Source of the DNA: a virus
Strand: one strand, 5' to 3'
IMG/VR virus record: IMGVR_UViG_3300021090_000051
Coordinates: 1 to 43,993 of that record
Length of the DNA: 43,993 nt
The notes under the pieces are model-generated. The model searched no databases. It was given only the letters and a program-made list of their open reading frames with translations, and had not been told where the DNA came from. Below, one piece after another: positions 1 to 6,076 of the stretch (position 1 is its first letter; each line of letters opens with the position of its first letter). The translations under genes were made by a program, and so were the position numbers.

Positions 1-2
1 CG

Positions 3-512
3 ATAGAGGTATTCGCGCAACGGGAATGGAAGGTACCGCAGAGGCGCAAGTTCACGGGAATGCAGACGCTTCGCTTCTTCGTTGAGCAGGTGTGGCGGGA
101 ATACATGGGCGAACCCTGCCGGCGCTGCAAGGGGCATGGCTATGTCGGGCGGAAGTACGACACCATCCGGCACCGCCTCGGCACCTGCGAAACTTGCCAC
201 GGTCAAGGTTTCGTGATGATGGCGATGCGCAGCTCACAGGGCAAAATAAGGAAGCCTTGCGCGACGTGTCGCGGGAAGCGGCTCGTCGAGATCTCGGAGG
301 AAGTGAAGGCGCGGCGGCTGAAACCGTGCCCGGTGTGTTGGGGTTCCGGTGCGATACCGGCATCGTTGCGGGCTCGAGCGAAGGCGCTGCACGAGAACCA
401 CATGCAAATCAAACGAGTCTGGCAGGAACGATTCCGCGTCGTGCTCGCGGAGCTGCGCGCGAAGGAACTGGACGGGCTCATCATCTGCCGTGAGTATCTA
501 TTCGGGAATTGA
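3..512 (+). CDS. Late antiterminator Q-like zinc-finger protein (5' end outside window)
   Basis: The reading frame is open to the left edge, and the residues before the first ATG (position 60) look coding, so the gene probably starts outside the window; 60 is the first internal ATG. The visible protein has two DnaJ-like zinc modules: CRRCKGHGY, then CETCHGQG, CATCRGKR and CPVCWGSG. This pattern of CxxCxGxG pairs is known from phage-82-type Q antiterminators as well as from DnaJ. No J domain is present and the protein is short, which favours Q. Its position just upstream of a tRNA, hairpins, a terminator and the lysis genes is where Q genes sit. Inferred role: binding near the late promoter and loading on RNA polymerase so that it reads through terminators. 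A generic zinc-finger protein cannot be excluded. Confidence 0.65.
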   Translation: MEVFAQREWKVPQRRKFTGMQTLRFFVEQVWREYMGEPCRRCKGHGYVGRKYDTIRHRLGTCETCHGQGFVMMAMRSSQGKIRKPCATCRGKRLVEISEEVKARRLKPCPVCWGSGAIPASLRARAKALHENHMQIKRVWQERFRVVLAELRAKELDGLIICREYLFGN

Positions 513-577
513 CTTATCAGGCATCTAGTTCTATGATTGTTGTGACAAAAAAAACAATATTCTGATAGGTGGGGAAA

Positions 578-1102
578 ATGTCCTCACGGTCTTTGGTAGG
601 ACTCTCGACAGGACTTTCTTTCCACCCGCTTAAGCGACGCGCACGGCGGCGAAAGCCTACGGTGGCAGAAGTCGTTTATTTGAAGCGGGTTGCTTGCAAT
701 AAAGCGAAGGTTAGCGCAAAGATTCGTCGCGATCGGATACGCGCCGAGAATCAGGTTGTGATCCAACGCCAGCAGGAACGGCGGATTGCCAGTGGCGAGA
801 TCACGTTGGAGCATCTCGAGTTCATTGAACATTCGTCGGCGCGCGACCGCGGTTATGGCGAGAAACGCCGGGCCGCGAAGCTACGCGCGACTCCGAAGTG
901 GGCAGACTTCGAGAAGATGTTCGATATCTTCCTTGAGGCTGCGGTACGGGAGCATCGGACGCAGATAAAGCACCATGTTGATCATATTGTGCCGCTGGTG
1001 TCTGACATCGTGTGCGGCTTGCATTGCGAGCAAAATTTGCAGGTGCTAACGGCGTGCGAGAACATGGCGAAGCATAACTACCGTTGGCCTGACATGCCAT
1101 GA
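578..1102 (+). CDS. HNH endonuclease (probable homing endonuclease)
   Basis: The C-terminal half carries an HNH core, HVDHIVPL followed by CGLHCEQNLQVLTACENMAKHN-type spacing: an H-D-H start, a central Asn and a final His, with little room for anything else. The N-terminal 110 residues are very basic and probably bind DNA. ATG 578 was chosen over the upstream GTG 569 because AGGTGGGG lies at a normal distance in front of it. The gene and its AT-rich leader (about 513-577) are less GC-rich than the neighbours, which suggests recent insertion between the Q-like gene and the tRNA. It is unlike the two NUMOD-type endonucleases at 16061 and 42571. Inferred role: a free-standing homing endonuclease; an HNH enzyme helping terminase at cos is a less likely alternative given its position. 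Confidence 0.75.
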   Translation: MSSRSLVGLSTGLSFHPLKRRARRRKPTVAEVVYLKRVACNKAKVSAKIRRDRIRAENQVVIQRQQERRIASGEITLEHLEFIEHSSARDRGYGEKRRAAKLRATPKWADFEKMFDIFLEAAVREHRTQIKHHVDHIVPLVSDIVCGLHCEQNLQVLTACENMAKHNYRWPDMP

Positions 1103-1127
1103 CGGCGTAACAGGATACCAACACCTG

Positions 1128-1153
1128 AGCCCGCGCGCGCCGCGGGCTTTTTC
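1128..1153 (+). terminator. Rho-independent terminator after the HNH gene
   Basis: A perfect 8-bp stem (AGCCCGCG / CGCGGGCT) with a 5-nt loop is followed by five T. It lies 25 nt past the HNH stop and directly before the tRNA, so it separates the Q/HNH transcript from downstream RNA unless polymerase is antiterminated. Confidence 0.85.
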
Positions 1154-1158
1154 GTTTG

Positions 1159-1230
1159 CGCGAGGAGTGTGTTGGCTCACGGTCCGGCCCCATAAGCCGG
1201 AAGACGCCGGTTCGATTCCGGTCCTCGCAA
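1159..1230 (+). tRNA. Initiator-like tRNA-Met (anticodon CAT)
   Basis: A cloverleaf can be drawn. Acceptor CGCGAGG (1159-1165) pairs with CCTCGCA (1223-1229) except for the first pair, C1 opposite A72, which is the hallmark of bacterial initiator tRNA. The D stem is TGTG/CACG around the short loop TTGGCT. The anticodon stem CCGGC/GCCGG (1184-1188, 1196-1200) encloses CCCATAA, giving anticodon CAT at 1191-1193. The variable loop is AAGAC. The T stem GCCGG/CCGGT closes loop TTCGATT. The discriminator is A1230, followed by CCT rather than CCA, so CCA would have to be added. Odd points are C33 instead of U33, a 6-nt D loop, and an inverted third G-C pair in the anticodon stem. It could be a functional phage initiator tRNA or a degenerate copy. 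Confidence 0.65.
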
Positions 1231-1260
1231 CCTGACATACCCTGCGACCGCCGATGCCTA

Positions 1261-1373
1261 CAGCCCGGGGGTAGTAGCCCCCGGGCTGCGGGCGCAATCC
1301 TTTCGCGCGTCCAGGTAAGGCGCCACACCCTGCGAGATACCGGCGGCTGCCGGTCTGCCCCTTGGCGGGGCAG
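1261..1373 (+). other. Cluster of three strong hairpins in untranslated region
   Basis: Between the tRNA and the next gene lie about 290 nt without a convincing ORF. Three perfect hairpins follow one another: an 11-bp stem at 1261-1288 (loop TAGTAG), a 6-bp stem at 1339-1354 (ACCGGC/GCCGGT, loop GGCT) and a 7-bp stem at 1355-1373 (CTGCCCC/GGGGCAG, loop TTGGC). None has a T-tract, so they are not ordinary terminators. In lambdoid phages this interval, between Q and lysis genes, holds the late promoter, the Q binding site and a pause site. No clear -35/-10 pair could be assigned. A structured untranslated RNA or a late leader is the best guess. Confidence 0.45.
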
Positions 1374-1466
1374 TAGTGGGGCTGGACGATCCCGCCGGGA
1401 ACTGCATGTGCAGATTGCGGCGGCGATTTTCAGGCTGAGGTCCATCCTCCTCCCCTCGGCCCCCTC

Positions 1467-1502
1467 GCCCCGGCAGGCCTCCGCCTGTCCGGGGCTTTTT
1501 TT
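1467..1502 (+). terminator. Rho-independent terminator before the lysis genes
   Basis: Stem GCCCCGGCAGGC (1467-1478) pairs with GCCTGTCCGGGGC (1483-1495) with one bulged T, followed by seven T. It lies 19 nt upstream of the first lysis-region start codon, the position of tR'-type terminators that Q proteins overcome. Confidence 0.85.
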
Positions 1503-1520
1503 CGGAGACTGCCAATCCTG

Positions 1521-1745
1521 ATGAAGCTGCTCCTTTGGCTGCTCGTCGTCACTTTCGTTGTGGCGCTGTTCGCCAACCTGGCTCGTGCGCAGAGGCTCGA
1601 CGTCTGGAGCATCACGCTCATCGAGATTGACTACGCGAAGGGCACGGTGACGATGCGCCTTAAAGACTTCGACGATATCGTGCGCTCGCACAACGGCAAG
1701 GAAAACGAGATCAAGCGCCTGCGGGCGGTGACGGGGTGCGTATGA
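1521..1745 (+). CDS. Small exported or membrane-anchored protein of the lysis region
   Basis: A 74-residue protein begins with a classical N-terminal hydrophobic segment (KLLLWLLVVTFVVALFANLARA) ending in a signal-peptidase-like ARA-Q site. About 50 hydrophilic residues follow. It is first in the lysis cassette, and its stop overlaps the next start as ATGA (1742-1745), so translation of the endolysin is probably coupled to it. There is no recognisable family. Given the place, it could be a holin-regulating, signal-arrest or spanin-like component, but it lacks a lipobox cysteine after the signal and is too short for a typical Rz. Function is not assigned. Confidence 0.65.
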   Translation: MKLLLWLLVVTFVVALFANLARAQRLDVWSITLIEIDYAKGTVTMRLKDFDDIVRSHNGKENEIKRLRAVTGCV

Positions 1746-2167
1746 GCGAACCGAAGAAGCTGAGCGAGCATTTCTACGAACACGAGTTCCGCTGCAAGTG
1801 CCCCTGTGGGCAGGTGATCCTGCACCCCGGGTTCATTGACCACCTGGAGACCCTTCGTGTCGCATTCGCGCGCCCGATGCGCGTGCTCAGCGGGTGTCGG
1901 TGCAAGGCCCACAACGACCTGCCCGCAGCCGAGGGCGGCGCCGGCGGTCATGAGAAATCGCTCCATGTCTGTGACCACCCGCAACACCCCGGCCAACTCG
2001 GCACGCTCGCGGCGGATATCGAGGCGGCTGACGGCGCCTACCGAGGGGCGCTGTTCGCGATGGCTTGGCGTCTCGGCTGGTCGGTCGGCTGGAACGCAAA
2101 GCGTGGCTTCTTGCACATAGATCGGCGCGGCCTCGTAGGGCTGCCGCAAACCAGCTTTGACTATTGA
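1742..2167 (+). CDS. M15-type peptidase endolysin
   Basis: A 141-residue protein resembling peptidase M15A (D-Ala-D-Ala carboxypeptidase-like) endolysins. Visible signatures are the N-terminal LSEHFYEHEFRCKC start typical of the family, RVLSGCRCKAHN in the middle, and likely zinc ligands His75 (SLH), Asp92 (AAD) and His125 in FLHIDRR, with Asp127 nearby. It would cut peptide cross-links of peptidoglycan late in infection. The start at 1742 is preferred to GTG 1736 because it gives the 4-nt ATGA overlap with the preceding gene. The spacing between His75 and Asp92 is longer than the usual SxHxxGxAxD, with a small Cys/His-containing insertion (VCDHPQHPG). The holin gene follows after 10 nt. Confidence 0.8.
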   Translation: MSEPKKLSEHFYEHEFRCKCPCGQVILHPGFIDHLETLRVAFARPMRVLSGCRCKAHNDLPAAEGGAGGHEKSLHVCDHPQHPGQLGTLAADIEAADGAYRGALFAMAWRLGWSVGWNAKRGFLHIDRRGLVGLPQTSFDY

Positions 2168-2177
2168 GGAGATCGGC

Positions 2178-2741
2178 ATGATTCCTGCTGCTATCTATGC
2201 TCTGGCGCAACTCGCGCCGACCGTCCTCGGACTGTTCACAAAGGACGAGACCGCGACGAAGGCTGCGGAAGCGGTCTCAACCGTCGCCCAGGCGATTACC
2301 GGAAAGAGCACCAATGACGATGCCTTGGCTGCTTTGAAGACCGACCCGAAACTCCTGATCGAGTATCAGAACGCCATGAACGCGCAGGCGATCTCGATGT
2401 ATCAGGAAGAAACGAAGCGGCTGGAATCTGTGAATGCCACGATCAGGGCAGAGGCAGCGAGTGCAGACCCGTTCACGCGCCGCTGGAGACCCTTCTACGG
2501 TTACGTGGTGGCGCTGACTTGGGGTGGGCAGATGGGCGCGATCTCTTACTTGGTGATTGCGGAGCCGAACCAAGTGGCAGCCATCATCAACGCGATGGTC
2601 GCTTTGTCATTCATGTGGGTGACGGCGCTCAGTGTGCTCGGTGTCGCCGTCCACGAGCGCAGCAAGGACAAGCAGGTGGCGGCAGGGCAACAACCTGCCG
2701 GGCTGCTGGATGCCTTCAGGAGAGTAAAAAATGAGCGATGA
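2178..2741 (+). CDS. Holin, three-TM type (GTA_holin_3TM-like)
   Basis: A 187-residue protein with an N-terminal hydrophobic stretch (AIYALAQLAPTVLGLF), a long polar helical region and two C-terminal membrane segments separated by a short EPNQ turn. The RRWRPFYGY motif before the first C-terminal TM is characteristic of the 3TM holin family of gene-transfer agents and phages. It would form inner-membrane lesions that release the M15 endolysin encoded just upstream. ATG 2178 is set by the strong GAGGAG at 2165-2170; an in-frame upstream start at 2157 lacks this. The stop overlaps the next start by 4 nt. Confidence 0.85.
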   Translation: MIPAAIYALAQLAPTVLGLFTKDETATKAAEAVSTVAQAITGKSTNDDALAALKTDPKLLIEYQNAMNAQAISMYQEETKRLESVNATIRAEAASADPFTRRWRPFYGYVVALTWGGQMGAISYLVIAEPNQVAAIINAMVALSFMWVTALSVLGVAVHERSKDKQVAAGQQPAGLLDAFRRVKNER

Positions 2742-3118
2742 GGGCCAGGATGTCTGTTGATGCGGATCCCGGCTTTTGGAAGCAGGCCGCGAGTTGGCTG
2801 TGGAGCGTGCTGCTGCTCCCGATGACTGCGTTGTGGGCGATGTTCAATAGCAAGATCAACACGATTGAGGCAAAAGCCGAGGCCGCGCTGCCGCGCAAGG
2901 ACTTCGAGGAGGCCCGCGCGCAGGCACGCCAGGAGCGGCATGATCTTCGTGGCGACGTGAAGGAACTCTATGAACGCGGCGAAGCGACGAAAGATTTAAT
3001 CAATCAGCGCGTTGACGGCGTGCGCGAGAGCGTCGAGCGCAAGATTGATGATCTTCGCAGGGACGTGAATGGCGGGTTCGACGCGATCCGTGACGAGATC
3101 AGGCAGTTAAGCCGATAA
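2738..3118 (+). CDS. Membrane-anchored coiled-coil protein (lysis-associated, unassigned)
   Basis: A 126-residue protein with one N-terminal membrane segment (WLWSVLLLPMTALWAMF) followed by about 85 residues of charged heptad-like helix rich in Glu, Arg and Asp. Start 2738 gives an ATGA overlap with the holin; ATG 2750, behind AGGGCCAGG, is an equally plausible start. The shape, N-in anchor with long periplasmic coiled coil, resembles i-spanins, but no o-spanin gene nested in it was found. Other possibilities are a lysis regulator or a coiled-coil protein carried by many podoviruses between holin and terminase. Expression is certainly tied to the lysis cassette by overlap. Confidence 0.6.
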   Translation: MRARMSVDADPGFWKQAASWLWSVLLLPMTALWAMFNSKINTIEAKAEAALPRKDFEEARAQARQERHDLRGDVKELYERGEATKDLINQRVDGVRESVERKIDDLRRDVNGGFDAIRDEIRQLSR

Positions 3119-3126
3119 GCCAAGTG

Positions 3127-3195
3127 ATGGCGCAGGACGCGCTGGAGGGCAAGATGCTTGAATTTAATTCAACAGTAATCATGCGAGTCCGGTGA
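3127..3195 (+). CDS. Possible 22-residue leader peptide upstream of terS
   Basis: An ATG at 3127 opens a 22-residue frame (MAQDALEGKM...VRIVR-like basic end) whose TGA shares its A with the ATG of the terminase small subunit (TGATG at 3193-3197). That gene has a weak Shine-Dalgarno of its own, so coupling through a short leader is possible. There is no family and the ribosome site for 3127 is poor; this may be chance. Confidence 0.2.
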   Translation: MAQDALEGKMLEFNSTVIMRVR

Positions 3196-3542
3196 TGGCT
3201 CGTGGAGGCGCAAGACCCGGAGCAGGGCGCAAGAAGGGGCAGATCAACTCGGTAAGCGCGAAGGCGCGGGCGGCTGCTGCGGCAACCGGGGCATTGCCCC
3301 ACGAATTGCTGCTGGCGACAGCGCGGGGGCAGTCGACCCCCGGACTTCAGAAGCCGACTCGCGAGGAGATATTCGAAGCGCGCAAGGCGGTGGCGCAGTT
3401 CTACGCGCCGAAACTTGCGGCAGTAGTGGCAAGGGTGAACCCGCCGGGTAATCTGTGGCATGAAATCTTTAGCCTCATAGATGGGACATCCCGAGGCCTT
3501 CCAGAGAAGCCAGCAGGCGGCAGCAGTAAAACGCCTCGCTAG
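3195..3542 (+). CDS. Terminase small subunit-like protein
   Basis: A 115-residue basic protein starting MARGGARPGAGRKKG, the GGRPGAGRKxG opening seen in many phage small terminase or DNA-packaging proteins. It is followed by Ala-rich helices and a Gly/Ser/Lys tail. Its 3' end overlaps the large terminase gene by about 60 nt in another frame, and the usual order terS-terL supports the call. It would recognise the packaging site and stimulate the TerL motor. There is no clear HTH, so the assignment rests on position and the N-terminal motif. An upstream GTG (3192) is in frame, but ATG 3195 follows it directly. Confidence 0.65.
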   Translation: MARGGARPGAGRKKGQINSVSAKARAAAAATGALPHELLLATARGQSTPGLQKPTREEIFEARKAVAQFYAPKLAAVVARVNPPGNLWHEIFSLIDGTSRGLPEKPAGGSSKTPR

Positions 3543-5028
3543 TGCCGCTTGGCGGCTTCGCAACCTCTACTGGATCAAAAACAAAGAGGGCCAGGAAGTC
3601 CGCTTCAAGCCGAACTGGACGCAGGAGGATTTTCTTGCGTCGATGTGGTACTTCAACATCATCCTGAAGGCGCGGCAACTCGGGTTCACAACGCTGATCA
3701 CGTTGTTCATCCTCGATGTCTGCTTGTTCAACTCGAACATTCAGGCCGGCATCATCGCGGATACCGACGAGAAGGCGATGGAGATTTTCCGCGACAAGGT
3801 GCGCTTCGCCTACGAGCACATGCCGCAGGGATTTCGGAACGCCCGCTACACCGTTCTCGATTCCATGCACACACTGGAGTTCGACAACGGGTCCAGCATC
3901 CAGGTCGGGACCTCGATGCGGGGCACGACCAAGCAATACCTGCTGGTGACCGAACTCGGGAAGATCGCGGCTGAGTCACCGCAGAAGGCCGCGGAAATCA
4001 AGACCGGTTCCTTCAACACGGTGCACGCCGGACAGTTCTTGTTCGTGGAGAGCACGGCCAAGGGCCGCGAGGGGCTGTTCTTCGAGATGGTGGGGGTTGC
4101 CCGCGAGGACCAGCAGATGAAGCGGGAGCTGACGCCGATCAGCTTCAAGTTCCACTTCTATCCGTGGTTCCTTGAGGACAGCTACGCGCTGTCGCCGGCA
4201 GATGCGGCGGGCGTGGTGATGACGAAGGAAGACCTCGAGTACTTCGCCAAGGTCGAGGCGGAGATGGAGTGCGAGTTGACCCGTGAGCAAAAGGCCTGGT
4301 ATGTCGAGAAGCGGCGCACGCAGGGGGACGATATGAAGGCGGAGTACCCATCCACGCCGGATGAGGCGTTCGAGGTCTCCGGCGAGGGCCGGATACTGCG
4401 GCACGAAATGGCGCTGGTGCGGACACAGAACCGCATCCTGAGACGGTTGCCGGTGATTCCGAACCTGCCGGTCAACACCTTTTGGGATCTCGGCTATCGC
4501 GACTTCATGGCGATCTGGTTTCACCAGCGCGTCGGGCCGGAGAATCGGCTGATCCGCTACTACGAGAACGCGGGCTTCGGGCTGGAGAAGTACCTGATCG
4601 AGATGCGGTCACACAACTACCTGCTCGGCAAGTTCTATCTTCCGCATGACGCCGAGCAGAAGCGCATCACGGGCAGCATGCAGGGCAAGAGCTTCGTTGA
4701 CTACCTGCACGACGCCGGAATCGGGGCGAACGATTACCACGTTGTTGAGCGGTGCGACAACAAGTGGATCGACGGCATCGCCCCGCTGCGGGCGTTCCTC
4801 GCGACCTGCGTGTTCGACGAGGAGAACTGCGCGCTCGGGATCAAGCGGCTCGATAACTACAAGAAGACGTGGAATCGGCAGTTGGGTGCCTGGCGTGATG
4901 AGCCCGCCGACGACGACAACTGCCACGGTGCGGACGCATTGGAGACGGGCGCGCGCGGCTATCATCCGCCGGCAACCACCGCGCGGCCGAGATCAGGAGG
5001 GCGCCGGCGCAGTTATAGGACGGTGTGA
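3481..5028 (+). CDS. terL: Terminase large subunit (packaging ATPase-nuclease)
   Basis: A 515-residue protein of typical TerL length. The N-terminal ATPase has a Walker A-like segment KARQLGFTT (residues 63-71), which lacks the canonical GK but matches a known TerL variant, and a Walker B-like YLLVTELG (153-160) ending in the catalytic acid. The C-terminal RNase H-like nuclease shows Asp336 in FWDLGYRD, a middle segment with GANDYHVVERCDNKW, and a final Asp485 in CHGADALE. It powers DNA translocation into the prohead through the portal and cuts concatemers. The C-terminal tail is basic (RPRSGGRRRSY). It is flanked by terS and, after several small genes, the portal. Confidence 0.95.
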   Translation: MGHPEAFQRSQQAAAVKRLASAAWRLRNLYWIKNKEGQEVRFKPNWTQEDFLASMWYFNIILKARQLGFTTLITLFILDVCLFNSNIQAGIIADTDEKAMEIFRDKVRFAYEHMPQGFRNARYTVLDSMHTLEFDNGSSIQVGTSMRGTTKQYLLVTELGKIAAESPQKAAEIKTGSFNTVHAGQFLFVESTAKGREGLFFEMVGVAREDQQMKRELTPISFKFHFYPWFLEDSYALSPADAAGVVMTKEDLEYFAKVEAEMECELTREQKAWYVEKRRTQGDDMKAEYPSTPDEAFEVSGEGRILRHEMALVRTQNRILRRLPVIPNLPVNTFWDLGYRDFMAIWFHQRVGPENRLIRYYENAGFGLEKYLIEMRSHNYLLGKFYLPHDAEQKRITGSMQGKSFVDYLHDAGIGANDYHVVERCDNKWIDGIAPLRAFLATCVFDEENCALGIKRLDNYKKTWNRQLGAWRDEPADDDNCHGADALETGARGYHPPATTARPRSGGRRRSYRTV

Positions 5029-5030
5029 CC

Positions 5031-5291
5031 ATGAACATCACGTTGAGCGAGACGAAAACGAACTACCAGCGGCAGAAGGTCGGGGTGGCGGTTGTGACGG
5101 TGAACGGGCGCCGGGTCCAACTCGGGCTCGCGGACACCACGCGCTGCGCGCAGTCGCGCGAATCCGCCGGGCGGTTGCTCGCGAATCTGGCCGGCGGTGA
5201 CGATCCCGCGGATGAAATCAACGGGGCGGCGGCGAAGCTGCACGCCCACTGCCGGAAGGTGGTGGGGCTCAAGGACGAGGTGACGACGTAA
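5031..5291 (+). CDS. Hypothetical protein between terminase and portal
   Basis: An 86-residue protein with no recognised family. The first half is beta-rich (VAVVTVNGRRVQLGL); the second is helical with a Cys/His pair (HAHCRK). ATG 5031 lies two nt behind the terL stop and behind AGGACGG; the in-frame GTG 5025 overlaps terL. A palindrome and a terminator follow, so this is the last gene of the terminase transcript block. It is probably a small virion or packaging accessory, but nothing in the sequence proves a role. Confidence 0.6.
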   Translation: MNITLSETKTNYQRQKVGVAVVTVNGRRVQLGLADTTRCAQSRESAGRLLANLAGGDDPADEINGAAAKLHAHCRKVVGLKDEVTT

Positions 5292-5303
5292 GAGCCCCAT
5301 AAC

Positions 5304-5323
5304 AACCCGGTTTAAACCGGGTT
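5304..5323. repeat. Perfect 20-bp palindrome AACCCGGTTTAAACCGGGTT
   Basis: A perfect 20-bp palindrome lies 12 nt after a stop codon and 20 nt before a separate terminator. It has no loop or T-tract of its own. Related AACCGGGTT(T) elements occur at 35513-35521 next to the integrase and as a tandem pair at 41733-41755. It could be a protein-binding operator or a cruciform. Confidence 0.6.
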
Positions 5324-5342
5324 AGAACCGGGAAGCTACTCA

Positions 5343-5373
5343 AGCCCTCGCGGGCGACCGCGGGGGCTTTTTC
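5343..5373 (+). terminator. Rho-independent terminator between terminase and portal blocks
   Basis: AGCCCTCGCGG pairs with CCGCGGGGGCT (one T-G pair) around loop GCGA-type nucleotides, followed by five T. It sits inside the rightward late gene series, so full late expression needs read-through or a downstream promoter. Confidence 0.85.
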
Positions 5374-5386
5374 GTTGGAGGGGGCG

Positions 5387-5650
5387 ATGCAGAACGTAGC
5401 GCAGAAGAAGCGGGGCGCGGCGGAGGTTGCCGCGGCGGTTGCGCCAGAAGTGCGCGAGTTGACCGTGACGATCACGGTCAAGGCGCGGGTGGCGGATGAC
5501 ACTGCGTTAGCGCCGCTCGTCGTTGAGGCGCTGCAGGAACTCATCAAGCGCGAGCCCGACACCGAGGCCGGGGAGTTCGAGACCAAGGCGGGGCTCGATG
5601 TGTCGTGGAAGGTCACGAATGAGTACGTCTCGAATCTGAGGGGCCACTGA
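5387..5650 (+). CDS. Hypothetical small protein
   Basis: An 87-residue protein starting MQNVAQKKRG, with an alternating beta-type segment (RELTVTITVKARV) and a helical middle. ATG 5387 is preceded by GGAGGGGG, directly after the terminator, so it opens the portal block. The stop overlaps the next ATG region (TGATG at 5648-5652). No family recognised. Its tight coupling to the next gene suggests the two act together. Confidence 0.6.
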   Translation: MQNVAQKKRGAAEVAAAVAPEVRELTVTITVKARVADDTALAPLVVEALQELIKREPDTEAGEFETKAGLDVSWKVTNEYVSNLRGH

Positions 5651-6075
5651 TGGGCCTCATTGTGGGCGGTGAGGGGGCCTGGAAGGTCCGGGCGCAGAAG
5701 GACCTCGTTGTTGCTTTCCATTGGGTGAACGGTGAGCCCGCGATGGTGCTGTTCCCGCAGCGCCGGCGGTTGGGCGCGGCGGCTTACATCATCGGGCTCT
5801 CCCACGCCTACCGGTACGCCGAGAAAAGCGGCTACCCGACACCCTACTGCGTCAAGCAGGCGATGGTGGCTGCCGGCGTCATGGCGATGGACCGGACGCG
5901 CCAAGCCTGCATGAACATCGTGGAGGTCATTTTGGACAACCTTGAGGATCTGGTTCGCATGCCCCCGGAGCGCCCGCGGACGGACACGACGCCGGCCTTG
6001 GGGGTGGCAACGCTCTTTTCCGAGGGCAAGCAGGTAGCTGAGGGCGAGATCACGGTCGGCCCGGAAACGCACTGA
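5650..6075 (+). CDS. Hypothetical protein upstream of portal
   Basis: A 141-residue mainly helical protein. The N-terminal half contains beta-type segments (DLVVAFHWVNGEPAMVLFP), the middle a helix with a conserved-looking KSGYPTPYCVKQAM stretch, and the C-terminus is acidic. Start and stop fit tightly with neighbours: it shares one base with the previous stop and ends 1 nt before the portal start. No family recognised. Similar small proteins near portal genes in podoviruses are usually of unknown function. Confidence 0.6.
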   Translation: MGLIVGGEGAWKVRAQKDLVVAFHWVNGEPAMVLFPQRRRLGAAAYIIGLSHAYRYAEKSGYPTPYCVKQAMVAAGVMAMDRTRQACMNIVEVILDNLEDLVRMPPERPRTDTTPALGVATLFSEGKQVAEGEITVGPETH

Positions 6076-6076
6076 C

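Noticed and set aside
515-567. Inverted repeat TATCAG..CTGATA with AT-rich centre before the HNH gene
   Set aside because: Arms of six with 41-nt spacing are expected by chance; no promoter pair with 16-18 nt spacing could be drawn.
822-1691. 289-codon reverse-strand frame over HNH, tRNA and hairpins
   Set aside because: Covers a terminator, a tRNA and hairpins and has no recognisable protein features.
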